Below are positions 12,275-23,488 of a stretch of 64,000 bases of DNA, piece by piece. A model generated the notes under the pieces. It saw only the letters and a program-made list of their open reading frames with translations. It was not told where the DNA came from and made no database searches. Numbering within the stretch: position 1 is the stretch's first letter; each line of letters opens with the position of its first letter. Position numbers and translations under genes: made by a program. Location: NCBI GenBank assembly GCA_036971715.1, contig JAVHJL010000001.1, forward strand, positions 3,162,001 through 3,226,000, given 5' to 3'. Source of the DNA: Arthrobotrys musiformis (Eukaryota > Ascomycota > Orbiliomycetes > Orbiliales > Orbiliaceae).

Positions 12275-13569
12275 TTCTCGATCTGATTGCTAATGCAACG
12301 GATACGAGCTACGTCATCTACAATATATTAATATATGTATGGTACGTATACTCGGGCACAGACTTCACTCTTATGTCGACTTTATAGATCTCTTAGTATC
12401 ATATATCGATATTGATCTCGATTATGAGCTGATTAATCTAATTAATATGATTCCTCATTTTTAAATTATTATAACTCTATAGTTAGCATTAGTAAAGTCT
12501 TAAAGCAACAATTTAATTCAGATATCGCAGTGACCCCAACCGCGGACTTCACCTCGAGGTTTCTCTGGTGTTATCATTTCGCAAATCCAAAGCTACGTAG
12601 CATTGTATGCAATCAATTCCACAATCCGACGCCTAACATACACACGGCCCCTCCAGCGAACTGTCGAAAATACCACAAACCCAAACAATGTCCAACCTTG
12701 TGCAATCTGTGATATCATAGTGTAGCCCCGCTCGACATTAAAATGATTCATCCATGGCTTGATTTATAATCTTCAACCGTCCCATTTACGGGTTCACGGG
12801 TTTATCCCCCCACCCCGCAGTCGCACCAGCCACACTTCCACCACGTTTTCCCCTCCGATGTTGAAGGAATGTAACAGGGGGGGAATTGTACCTTAACGAT
12901 CGATCGCCACGTCACGCAGGAATCGTCAGATCTGTCCTTATTGAAAATCCTGTGTGATCGAAGCACCACGCGGACTGGCAGTTTTCCTTTTTCTTGCTCT
13001 TTGATCGGGTTCTTTTCTTCAGCGGCACATACATATGTACGTTCTGTAGACAAATATGTCTCGACGGCTTGGCGTGTTTGCGACAGCGTTTGATTGGCTG
13101 GGCTCGTATACAGTGGAATGTTGACGTCGTTGATTTTATCAAAAGGTTCTAGCCTAAACCGCTAGTTCTTTGTGTCAGTGGGCCGTGCGTGTAAGCAGCT
13201 AGCATGCAGGAGCTTAAACTAGTTGGAATATCGAACCGATATAACAAAGCTCAAGATCGAGAGCGCTGTTCCAGGCCAGGAGATCTAGGATTTTGGTATT
13301 CAGATAGGGATTGCCATTTTTCGGCAGATTCGACGGTCACTTTCTCGATCTGCTCGCTGTTCGGCTCTTGTTTGACTTTTGTATGCAAGGCACTGCCCTG
13401 AATCATGTCTATGCGCACATATCATTATAAGCCGATATAGATATAATATGACGGTGCGGGGACACACCCAACCCATAAATGCAAAATTGAGTCTGGATAT
13501 ATCAATAGTATTCTACAATTTCTCCCGGATATTCGGCCACCAGCTGCAGGCGCGAGAAATTACGACAAA
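12275..13569. other. Intergenic region with carB promoter
   Basis: AT-rich directly after carRA, then mixed DNA. GATC-core motifs lie at 13256-13259 and 13347-13350, and the sequence TCGAACCGATA at 13231-13241 resembles light-responsive GAT-repeat elements described for fungal carotenoid genes. Short ORFs here (60-83 aa) have no recognisable similarity. Confidence 0.5.
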
Positions 13570-15726
13570 ATGGAGCACCAAGGGCTTTTAGGGATGGAGA
13601 AGAAGTCAGTCGTCATAGTCGGTAAGAAACGACACCATTCAACACAATTAATCGCTCTTCGAAGCTGGATCGATAACTCACAGGAGAAACCTACAGGTGC
13701 TGGCGTAGGAGGGTGCGCCTCGGCCGCCCGTTTAGCAAAGGCGGGATTCAAGGTCACGGTAGTTGAAAAGAATGACTTCACAGGTGGAAGGTCTAGATAC
13801 CACAGATAGTTTGATATACAGGCCGTATATTAACTGAAAGACTCAACTAGGTGTTCCTTGATATACGACGGCGAGCACGTAGGTTCTTGTTACCGTTACA
13901 CATTAAGAGCTGTTAACTACCTAGGTAAATAGTGCGCACTAACGTGAGAATACGATCACAGAGATTCGACCAAGGACCGTCTCTTCTCCTAATACCCGAG
14001 CTATTCCACGAAACATTTAGAGATCTTGACACCACAATGGCAGACGAGGGCGTGGAGCTCCTTCAATGCAACCCAAATTATCAGGTATATTTCCACGATA
14101 ATGAAAAGATAGTGCTTTCGAGCGATCTAGCGCAAATGAAACCAGAGATCGAGAAGTGGGAAGGGAGTGATGGGTTTAAACGCTACCTCGCTTTTTTGGC
14201 CGAAGGACACACGAACTACGAGTTTAGCCTCAGAAAGGTTTTGAGGAAGAACTTCCCGTCTTTTCTAAGCATGATGCGACCGAGTCTGTTAAAGGATATC
14301 TTTGGGGTGGCGATAGCTACTTCTCTGGTAAAATAATTCCTTAGAAACAACTCCCGAGGGAAAACTGAACACTGATGCTGTTTATAGTATACTCGAGCGT
14401 CAAGCTATTTCTGGACGGATAGGTTAAGAAGGTGCTTTACCTTTGGTTCGATGTACCTGGGGATGAGCCCGTACTCTGCTCCAGGGATCTATTCCCTTTT
14501 ACAATATACGGAGCTCGCAGAGGGTGTGTGGTACCCTCGGGGTGGGTTTCACAAGGTTATCGACGCTATCGTTAGGATTGGCAAAGGGATGGGAGTGGAC
14601 TACCGACTCAACTCGCCCGTTTCGTCCATTCTCTTGTCCGAAGACGAAAAGCGAGCCGTTGGTGTAGTACTGCAGTCTGGACAGCGCATCCAAGCAGATA
14701 TCGTCCTCGTAAATGCAGACTTAGTCTATGCCTATAACAATCTCCTCCCAGAGACAAAGTATTCGAAAAGTTTAGCGAAACGCCCAGCGTCGTGTTCGAG
14801 TATATCTTTTTACTGGTCCATGGATCGGACGGTGACCGAATTGAGCGCGCACAATATATTTCTTGCGGAACGGTACAAGGAAAGTTTCGACGATATATTC
14901 AATAATTTGAAGGTACCGGATGAACCGAGTTTCTACGTCCATGCGCCGGCAAGGATCGATTCTACTGCGGCTCCGGAGGGGAAAGATTCGATCGTGGTAC
15001 TTGTGCCCACTGGCCACCTGAATGAAAATGGGAATGGGAAGGGATTCAAGAGTACAGACGACTGGAATAGGATTGTGAATAGGGTAAGAGATTTGGTAAT
15101 CGAAACAATTGAGCAACGAACTGGTGCAAGAAACTTGAGAGGGGCGATTATATCGGAACGGGTGAATACTCCAATCACATGTAAGTGCACTAGTCTCCAT
15201 GTTTCTTCTGAAAGCTTCAAACGATACATTTTCGCAATAGGGCAGGAACGTTTCAACCTCGAAAAGGGCGGGATCCTCGGGCTGTCAATTGACTTTTGGT
15301 AAGTCGCAATTTCATATCAATTCCATATCAATTCCAATGCAGTCCTGCCTTAATTTTTCTATGAAAGCAAATGAATTGATAAGCAAATTCGTCATCAGGA
15401 ACGCTCTTGCCTTCCGACCGAAGACGAAGCATTCGACGATTTCTGGTCTTTACTTCGTCGGCGCAAGTACTCATCCCGGTACTGGTGTGCCTGTTTGCCT
15501 AGCTGGAGCGAAGATTACGACAGAGCAAATCCTCGATGACCTAAAAGTGGGGAAACCATGGTCCCCAGCCGCCCCACCAAACGCACTCGCGAAACAAACG
15601 GGAAGGTCTTCACTGGACATCGAACGGACTGAAAGCATATCCGGGATGGAGACATGGCAGAGGGTTTTCTGGGCCTTGGTTTTGGGGAGCGCTATTACGT
15701 TAATCCTGCAGAAAGTGTTCGGCTAG
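13570..15726 (+). CDS. carB: Phytoene desaturase
   Basis: Seven exons, 13570-13621, 13697-13790, 13851-13878, 13962-14327, 14388-15180, 15241-15298 and 15399-15726, make 572 aa, close to the family's 580-600 aa. The N-terminus has the dinucleotide (FAD) fold VVIVGAGVGGCASAARLAKAG with Gly18, Gly20 and Gly23, then the EKND...GGRCS continuation. The segment HRFDQGPSLLLIPELF is conserved in CrtI-type desaturases. The C-terminus holds the family signature GLYFVGASTHPGTGVPVCLAGAK from residue 480, then a hydrophobic tail anchor (about 550-572). It carries out successive desaturations of phytoene to lycopene or 3,4-didehydrolycopene, supplying the substrate of the CarRA cyclase half. Exon 3 is only 28 nt and intron 2 has a weak donor (GTCTAG), but both are needed to keep the motif frame. 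Confidence 0.96.
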
Positions 15727-16896
15727 TTAGTCCCTTTTATCGCACGGCATATGTTCGTACCAAGTATTATCGGTATCAATATAATATATAGTATATCTAA
15801 GTGTAGAAGTACCGTACGGACTACTCCGTGGTTATTTCTAGCAGGGGTCAGTGTATACTAGAGTACCATCTAGCGTATATGCCATCATCTGATCCCATTG
15901 CGATTGCGACTGATTAATATTGCGATATGTATGCATGCATGCATATGGATAAACTTAACGGTAACCTTCCATGATACGAAGCTCGAAGGGCTTCAAAGTT
16001 GAGTTTTTTTGCGATTCTCCTCCAAGCCATCGGCTGATGTAACGGCCATTGCATTGCATTGGACATCCTCGAGGAAATAGCCGGTCTGCGAGCTGCCTCG
16101 TAGGGAAAAGAGTGAATTGGAAGTGGGGAATATATAATGTTATTCTTCGTAAGCGTCTGGAAGACACAAAGAAGATTCAAGCTTCGATCGACTGGCCTGA
16201 GAATCGTAATCCGGCCTTGGAAACGGGATGTAACGGTTGACGAAGCGTGGGTCTTGGCAACAGCATGTGGGTGTGGATCCCACCCGATCGGTCCTGCACT
16301 GCACGATGGCCCGATAGGTGCAATGCCACGGCAGTGCAGCTGGCAACCATGTAACCCGTCCAGGTTGACGTTGACGAGGATGCACAACCGTTTTGAGTGC
16401 TGGCCATGCGCTGCATCCCCATCGAAACAACGCTTCTCTGTCCATGTTGTACTTCATGACCTTATCATTTGAGAACATCATATCTGCATATTTGTATTTC
16501 CTACTCTTCCCCCTCAAAAGCATCTCATCGCACTGTCGACACCAACATCTGAGGGCAGCTCGGTCGCTTGGATCGGGCTCGGGATTTCCGGTGGTCTCGT
16601 GGCATCGGATCTCACGATCTGAAACTTGGAGGGGCATGAAAGGAATGAATTTGACGATATTCTGTCCCAAACCGAGAGAGCCCGTATGCACCGGGGCGGC
16701 GGGATGAGTTTTAGTTCGAGGCTCCCAACAGCGGGATCCCTGCAAACCGTCAACCAAATAGCGGGTCCTTATCATCTGGCAATTAACGGTCTAACTTATG
16801 AGGGAATCGAATCAGATCATGCATGAGGAATGCAAAGAAAAGTTGGCCCGCACCGCCTTGCACTTTGCAATTTTTGCGAGCTGTGGGAACCCCGCT

Positions 16897-16939
16897 GGTG
16901 AGTGGGTGGTGGTGAGTGGTGAGTGGTGAGTGGTGGGTG
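16897..16939. repeat. GTGAGTGG minisatellite
   Basis: About five imperfect 7-8 bp copies of GGTGAGT(G) lie in tandem between carB and the MFS gene. Confidence 0.85.
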
Positions 16940-17120
16940 CTTTTCGTGGAGCATATGACTGTCGGAAAGGCCCCTTCTGACTGACGCCCTACATTACTCA
17001 AATTCCTTCGAAAACAGCCTGCATCGAACCGTCCGAGCTTTATCTTTATCTGTTTGGTTTTTCGATATCCGTACGACACTTGCTCACCGGGAAGTTGCAC
17101 TGTAGTCACGACCCTTTTTT

Positions 17121-17128
17121 TATATAAG
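17121..17128 (+). promoter_or_regulatory. Candidate TATA box of the MFS transporter gene
   Basis: TATATAAG follows a run of T, 249 bp before the ATG. The long CT-rich stretch between it and the ATG fits a leader. Prediction from sequence shape only. Confidence 0.4.
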
Positions 17129-17376
17129 TGAAACGGTACCCAGACGGATACACAGCAGCGGGGACCCAGAAGGACAAGAGTATAAGATCGGACTTACTAC
17201 CCTATCGGATAAACCGTTCGATCCACCATATAAGCGGAGCTCTTACCTTTCACCTGGAAAAAAACCCTTTCTATTTATTTTCTCTCGTCGAAGCTCTCTT
17301 GAGTTTATATATACTATATTTCGTTTTTGTTTTTGAACAGAAATCCGGCACTTCTATTGTCACCATCGTGGAGACA

Positions 17377-19249
17377 ATGGGAGATTCAAACCGCCAAGAT
17401 GAGCGAACGCCACTGCTTGGGCAAGAGAGCTCGCAAATACCACAACCTACACAATATCAACGTCGTTCCTCAACTACCAAGGCCCCAGACGCTGCGGAGG
17501 TACCGATTGTTGATTGTGAAGCTGGATCTTCCAATCCAAATAACACCTCCCGCCGCAGTATAGGTATTTTGGTCAGCCTCGTCGTTGGAATGTTCATATT
17601 GGAGGCCGCAGATCAACTCGTAAAACCTGCTATGGTCCGGATATACGAAGACACAATTTGCAGGAACTATTATGCTACTCAGCAGCACGAATTATTCCCC
17701 ACTGGGCAGGATGTCCCAGAGGAAAAGTGCAAAATCGCACCCGTTCAGACGGAACTAGCTCTGATACGAGGGTTGGAACCAGTTTTTGATGCTATTCCAA
17801 GTACGCTTACCAAATCCTCGTCAATGCTTTGTATCTTGGATATCTATGCAATCCCAATATGCATATATCTATTAAGCATCGCTAATATATGTTGAAATTT
17901 ATAGGTTTTCTAGTAGCAATTCCCCTAGGGATGGTCGCCGATAACCCTAAAATCGGACGGAAGCCCGTTTTCATGGCCTCGCTCTTCGGTGTCATGTGCC
18001 AATTACTGTGGGCTGCCATCGTAAATATGTTTCCGGAAACTTTCCCTATTCGCTATGTATGGTTTGGGTCAATCTTTATGATCAGTGGCGGGCTTAATTT
18101 GACGAATGCGATGCTATACACTATGGTCATTGATGTGACGACGCCTCTATCTAGGTAAGCTAGCCCTGCAGCTTTGAAGACCCAAGATTTGGTTGTCTAT
18201 TCGAAATATGTATAAGTCTACTCGTATCGTTTGCTAATACGTACGATATAAAATACAGGGCTTCTACATTTTTCACGATACAACTTGTCGGCTCTTACAC
18301 TCCAGGTCTTGTAATGCCGCTGATAACGTCAAAGATCATGGAAAATTCAGGGAATTGGAAGTCCGCAACATACGGCCTTATTTTAGCATCCTTTGGCTAC
18401 ATTATTACAGCAACTGTTCCCGAAACGATAAATTTTCAGAACTCTAACGAAGAACCTCAGCCTGAATCCACAATGGATACTGCTTCTGCGGAGGCAGACA
18501 GCATAAACTCGGACTCCACCACCCCGCCAGAGAAGCAAAGCTCATGGTCCCGGTGTAAAACTCAATTTAACGAATTCATTGAGTCTTCCAGTTTTGTTTT
18601 CCACAGCCCGCATCTTAGGATTCTAGTCTGCTCACTCATGATGAGTATGATATCGATTACTCGGGCCATGGAAGTATTACTGTACTACGCATCATCCCGA
18701 TACAGCATCCCGATATCAAAGGCCAACCTTTTAAACACAATTAATTCAGCCGTGTGCATCAGCGTCCTCTTTTGTCTTCCATTCGCATCCGCATACCTAA
18801 CCGGCACTCTCGGCATGTCCTCACAGCGCAAAGATCTATTGATAGCACGAATTTCCGTCGCACTTTTCGCAATCGGGTGGTACATTGTCGGGCTGGCACC
18901 GACGTTACCACTGGCTATTGTTGGGCTGGTGGTGTACACGCTGGGGACCGGGTTCAGCGGTAGCGTTAGGAGTCTAGCTGCGAGTTTTGTGGAGCCACAT
19001 CACCAGGCCAGACTCAACTCTTTCATCGCAATTATGATGGCCATAGGAAATTTTCTGGGATCACCGCTGTTGGCGGGGCTGTACGGCTGGGGGGTTTCGA
19101 CGGGGAATCCCTTTTGGTATGGTCTGCCGTTTGTGGGACTTGGGAGTGTGTTTGCGATTGTGGGGTTTGCCCTATGGTTTAAATTGAAGTTACCGCGTGA
19201 GCTAGACGGTTTGGATGAGGTAGAGGAACCGGAAGTACCAGCTCGTTAA
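17377..19249 (+). CDS. Major facilitator superfamily transporter next to carotenoid genes
   Basis: Three exons, 17377-17800, 17905-18154 and 18259-19249, make 554 aa. The hydrophilic N-terminus starts with ERTPLLG, an acidic di-leucine motif of the kind that directs proteins to endosomes or vacuoles. Transmembrane helices begin near residue 60 (SIGILVSLVVGMFILEAADQL). The MFS signature between helices 2 and 3 is clear: GMVADNPKIGRKPVF at 150-164. A charged, Ser/Pro-rich loop (about 290-340 of the protein) separates the two six-helix halves. The last helices include PLAIVGLVVYTLGTGF and GLPFVGLGSVFAIVGFALWF. The family exports or sequesters small molecules using the proton gradient; the substrate is unknown. 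Position and orientation directly behind carRA and carB suggest, but do not prove, a role linked to carotenoids or their precursors. The start at 17377 follows a CT-rich leader. Confidence 0.9.
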
Positions 19250-20041
19250 TGTTACCTGTACTTGCTTTTACATTTCTATACCTTGGTGTGGGTTTATAAA
19301 TTTAGCGTGTGCGTTCAAGCGGGGACTGTCTCTAGTGTCGTTTATCCAGGCGAGCGTTTCGTTTAGAGGTTTGCATGGTTTTCTTTTGTATATATTATAT
19401 ACCTTGGGCATTCGGCGTTCCTTCGGTTATCTGGTGCAGGTTGTCTTTTTTTTTTCTTTCCTTTTTCTCTTTCGGAGCTCCCCTTCTTTCACGTTTTATA
19501 AACTTATGACTTCGAATTCAAGGAATCTTGCATTAATTGTGATAGCTACATAATATCAACTATCAAATCAAAAACAACGTATGGACGTGTCTCTCAAAGA
19601 CGTTCGCTTTGCGGCATAACATGCGACGTAGCTAGCTATAGAAAAAACCAAACATTAACAACAATCGATCGTATGCCCCGTAACTCTTTCAACGTTATGG
19701 TGATCGATTTATAAGATATCGTATACCTTCTCTCTTTCCTCCCCTTTGTAATTAGGCCTCTTGCTTCTTGGATGGCGTAATAATAATAAAAAAAAAGAAA
19801 GAAAGAAAAAAGAAAATCCAACTGCATGCCGAAAACCTTTCCTCCCCTCCCTCCAGGATATGTATATGTATATACAGAAACGCTAATGATATCAATAAAA
19901 CAAATGAGCAGGACGGATAACTGTTGCCGAACAAAACCGATTAGTTGACCCAAGGAAAGACTTTTAACCAGATACCAAAATGCACGGCCGTTAGTGAGCA
20001 AGTAACAAAACGAAACAAGTAAGAAAAAAATAGGAGTATCA
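19250..20041. other. Convergent intergenic region
   Basis: The 3' flanks of the MFS gene and of the convergent 1148-aa gene. It is T-rich near 19445-19480 and A-rich near 19785-19815, as expected for 3' ends on both strands. No gene seen. Confidence 0.6.
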
Positions 20042-23000
20042 TCAATTTAATTTTTCAATGAGGTTGCAGATAGATGTGTATGCAGAGCAGCACTCTAGCA
20101 CGTTAATCTGGTGAATGCAATAAGGACATCTAAATGAACTATTGCCTCCCGCCATCTTTCTGTAAATATCGCTGGGCGGGTCGTGTAATCTGTTGCAGTT
20201 GCAGCAGACGACTAATATTTTTGTGAGGGTTTTGGTGACATCGAGTGAGATTAGTGAACTGTTGGATGTTCTGTGGTCTAATCCAAGTGGTTGCTTGAGG
20301 TGTGAAGAGGGTAGAATTGGTGGGGAAGGCTCTGCTGCCGCGACTGGGAGGCGGCCGGCGACAGGTTTGATAACAAGTGGGGCGACGGGTGTAATTGGTG
20401 GCTGGATCAATGGGCTTGATGGAGTGGGCGGTGGCGGAATAAATTGGGCTTGAACCTGAACTGGGCTTTGGGGTTGAAGCTGTTGCGGTGGAGGCTGTGG
20501 CGAGGGTTGTGATTGAAATTGTGGCGAAGGCTGTGGTGGGAAATTGAGGGTTGTGAAGCTACCCTGGGAATTGCGAACGGTATCCCAATCTTCTCGCTCG
20601 TGAGGAGGTGTCATTTCTCCTAACTGTTTCCGAACCTCGGCTGATGAAGGTCTTCTCTTGCGCTCTAATGGTTTCTTCTCATCTAAGAAGATACTGAGGT
20701 CCGCGGCGAGATCGTTCGCCCGGCCTAGTGCGAAACCGCCGCCGATGATGTGGAGAGGCTCAAGTCGGTCCACGGATGTCGTCGATGTACTTCTCAGGCT
20801 CGATGCATCAGTGCCAGGGATTCTTAGATCTGGGGATCCCGTAACCGAGAAAGTACCACGAGGGAACCTTGGTGACCGGGGTGTTGAAGCTAAGTCACTC
20901 TCAGCTTCCATGAGCTTCCGTTCGAGCTGCAGTCGCTGCCTTTCCGCACGTTCGTGGACTCTCCGCCCTTCTTCTGTCAGTTCAAGGTTCTTCGATGCTC
21001 TCTTTTGCTCCTTTTCTTTCTTTGCTGGTCTTCCTAGAGGAGGAGATGCACTTGAACCTGGAGTCGAGAGACCGCTCGCAGGCCGAGATCTGCTTCTTGT
21101 TTCATTCTTCTTCCCACGGAATAACTGCGATAGCCAGTCTGTTCCTTCAGTTGGTTCCGAGATATTCTCATCCATATCGTGTCTGACGAAATCTTTGAAA
21201 ATTTCAGACATAGATGGAGCTCTTGGTCTAACTGGAACTGCCTCAGCCGGTGTAACACTTGTGCTCAGTTTTGATTTTACTGATTTCTTAGATTCAGCAG
21301 TAGTCGGCCGTTCCACGAATTCTTCGTCTGACGATTCTATCGCGGTTTCTGACCGTATCGGGGGCGGTGTTGATAGACCGCGCACGGATTGAACCGATTC
21401 TGGCAGCGGAGGTACGGGAGGGATATTTACTGGAGCAGGAGACGGCTCTGGGTTGGTAGTAACCGCTGGAGTTTCGACCACAGGTGGCGCCTTGTAGCTG
21501 ACCGGAGGGTACGATTTATGCTGTTTCACCAACGGAGGCTTCGAGAATCTCTCTTGAGTATATTTCGAAATATCAAAATTTCTCGCTGAGGGGGTTTCAA
21601 CTTCTATGGATTTTCGGGCAGCCATTGAATTCCTGCGAGACAAATCTGAATCCGGTGTCTCCTCCCCGCGTTTAAACATCGACCTCCCGCGTTCCGGTTG
21701 GGGCTCTTCTACTGGGGGCTCGATGGGGCTGACTTGCTCGCTCTTGGTGGGAACTGATATATTTGACAACAGTCTCAGTGGCTCGGGCGTTGTGGCTGTT
21801 GAAGATCCAACAGACTGGGGGAACGTCTGCCGCCTGTAAGTCTCTTCCTTTGTTTCCTGGACATCTTCCACACTCAAATCTAGAGGTTTTCGGAGTATGG
21901 ACTTTGGGGGAATATTCGATTTCCCTCCCTGCACCTCTGGAGCTGGCGAACTCCGCACTTCGTAACTCAGCCTAGACGGCGTAAGCTGCGGTCTAGCTGT
22001 GATTTTCGAAGACAAAGAAGTCTCCGAAGGCGATTGAACTCTGCTGTAATAGGCCTCCCTCGTCGCCTGAGCAATAGCATTGTATTCCTTTGCTTCCTGC
22101 GTTGTAAGACGGGTCTCAGAAGTACTTCTGCGGTTTTCCGTCGCCGGGCGGGGAGCAAATGGCTTGGTTGGGGGCGCAAAATCCAAATGCACAAATGGAG
22201 TCCCAATTTGCTCCTGGTTGAGACTCTGGGATATTGGCACAGTGCTTGTGACGTGGGACTTTGCCGCATATTTTGGTTGGTACGGCTGGAATCCGGATTT
22301 CTCCGCCGCTGCCGGCTTCTCGGGAAGTTTTTGACTTGCAGATGAGTTAAGTGACGTTGTACTTGAATTTCCACATGATGTGCTGGGCGGTGGTGTCACG
22401 AGGGGAGATTGGAATGGCTGAATTACTGGGGGTTTCGTCGGTGCGGTGTTTGGAGCTGCTGGGATTGCAGGAACTTTTTCAGGCTGCGCAGCAAGACGAG
22501 GAGATGAAGTAACGGAATCTATGGGAGAATCGAGCTGGGTTGGATATCGAGGTCTATGGAATCCGATAGGAGATGCGGTTTGGCTGGCTTGGGTCTGTAT
22601 ATTCAACGGCACGATTGGCGAAGAGGGCGCTGTTGAAAAGGCTTGTCCTAAACCAGGAGAGTTCGGGTCGTAAAAATCTACTAAATTTCCTAGAGATGAG
22701 GGAGCATGTCTAGCAGAGCCTCCTGCTCCTACCACCCCCACTCCTCCAAGCACTGTCCCCAAACTCGAATCCGACCGTCCAACATGGGAAAAAGTTGGAG
22801 TTGGCTGAGGAGGATCCCGCGTTGGCGTCATAGGTGCTGGTGTTGCACACGGACTGGCCATTGGTGATCCGGGATAGTTCTGGATTCTGGAGAACGAGTG
22901 GGGGGCATGCTGAGGCGGAGGAGGGGGGATTGGGATCGTATTGAAGTCGATTGATGCATGTTTTAAATCGATGCTCTTTCTCTGCTCCGGTTCTCTGCTC

Positions 23001-23488
23001 TTGTTCCGCTTCTTGAGCTTCCCTTTCAGCGGAGGCTGCCAGCTGCTCCTTCGCCTAGCATCTGGCTTTTGTGACGTCGGTGTAGTCGACATTTCTGGGG
23101 ATTGCGGACTCGAAGTCAGTTCGGATTGTGAATTGATTGAGGATCCGGTTAACAGTCCGAGCGAGCGCAGGCGGCGGCGTTCTTCTTGACGCTCGATTTT
23201 ATATTGGTGGCCGCCCACAAAACCGGTATCCCTTGATACGTAGGGGTCGGATTTCTGCACCGACCGAGATCTAGAGCCAGGGCGGGAGCTATTTTTGATA
23301 TCCTGGACAATCTCTGGGTCCGAAGGAGAGGGGACAGACTGGACCGAGACGAGAAGGTCGGATGTGTCGAGATGGGGGGTTTCGGGGAGGTAAGGTGCTT
23401 TCATGGACACGGGTGGATAGGACTTATGGTGGTCCCTTCCCTTCCCAATTATCAGCGGCTTGCTGGTGAAGCTTGCAAAGGACGGCAT
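20042..23488 (-). CDS. Large disordered protein with Cys-rich C-terminal zinc-like module
   Basis: One uninterrupted frame of 1148 aa. Residues 1-1070 are mostly low complexity: Pro/Ser/Gln-rich with many S/T-P sites, plus a charged, helical stretch around residues 840-870 (EEGRRVHERAERQRLQLERKL) that may be a coiled coil. The last 60 residues differ: ILVVCCNCNRLHD ... FRCPYCIHQINVLECC has paired CxxC-type cysteines and probably binds zinc. The layout of a long disordered body and a short CCxC...CPxC tail recalls a conserved but uncharacterised fungal protein type, from memory. A KSYPPVSxKAPxxxETP motif near the N-terminus (residue 22) recurs at about residue 657. A scaffold or signalling role is only a guess. 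The ATG at 23488 is the first in frame and fits the N-terminal copy of the motif. Confidence 0.85.
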   Translation of the reverse strand: MPSFASFTSKPLIIGKGRDHHKSYPPVSMKAPYLPETPHLDTSDLLVSVQSVPSPSDPEIVQDIKNSSRPGSRSRSVQKSDPYVSRDTGFVGGHQYKIERQEERRRLRSLGLLTGSSINSQSELTSSPQSPEMSTTPTSQKPDARRRSSWQPPLKGKLKKRNKSREPEQRKSIDLKHASIDFNTIPIPPPPPQHAPHSFSRIQNYPGSPMASPCATPAPMTPTRDPPQPTPTFSHVGRSDSSLGTVLGGVGVVGAGGSARHAPSSLGNLVDFYDPNSPGLGQAFSTAPSSPIVPLNIQTQASQTASPIGFHRPRYPTQLDSPIDSVTSSPRLAAQPEKVPAIPAAPNTAPTKPPVIQPFQSPLVTPPPSTSCGNSSTTSLNSSASQKLPEKPAAAEKSGFQPYQPKYAAKSHVTSTVPISQSLNQEQIGTPFVHLDFAPPTKPFAPRPATENRRSTSETRLTTQEAKEYNAIAQATREAYYSRVQSPSETSLSSKITARPQLTPSRLSYEVRSSPAPEVQGGKSNIPPKSILRKPLDLSVEDVQETKEETYRRQTFPQSVGSSTATTPEPLRLLSNISVPTKSEQVSPIEPPVEEPQPERGRSMFKRGEETPDSDLSRRNSMAARKSIEVETPSARNFDISKYTQERFSKPPLVKQHKSYPPVSYKAPPVVETPAVTTNPEPSPAPVNIPPVPPLPESVQSVRGLSTPPPIRSETAIESSDEEFVERPTTAESKKSVKSKLSTSVTPAEAVPVRPRAPSMSEIFKDFVRHDMDENISEPTEGTDWLSQLFRGKKNETRSRSRPASGLSTPGSSASPPLGRPAKKEKEQKRASKNLELTEEGRRVHERAERQRLQLERKLMEAESDLASTPRSPRFPRGTFSVTGSPDLRIPGTDASSLRSTSTTSVDRLEPLHIIGGGFALGRANDLAADLSIFLDEKKPLERKRRPSSAEVRKQLGEMTPPHEREDWDTVRNSQGSFTTLNFPPQPSPQFQSQPSPQPPPQQLQPQSPVQVQAQFIPPPPTPSSPLIQPPITPVAPLVIKPVAGRLPVAAAEPSPPILPSSHLKQPLGLDHRTSNSSLISLDVTKTLTKILVVCCNCNRLHDPPSDIYRKMAGGNSSFRCPYCIHQINVLECCSAYTSICNLIEKLN

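Larger units (their letters stand above)
15727..17376. other. Intergenic region with MFS-gene promoter
   Basis: No gene recognised. It contains a (GCATT)n stretch at about 16047-16062, a GTGAGTGG minisatellite at 16897-16939, a TATA-like TATATAAG at 17121-17128 and two GATC-core sites (17186-17189, 17220-17223). A 211-aa frame on the minus strand (16140-16775) overlaps other frames, has no domain that I can recognise, and is left out. Confidence 0.5.

Noticed and set aside
16140..16775. 211-aa minus-strand frame between carB and the MFS gene
   Set aside because: No recognisable domain, and overlapping frames of similar length exist on both strands; likely chance.
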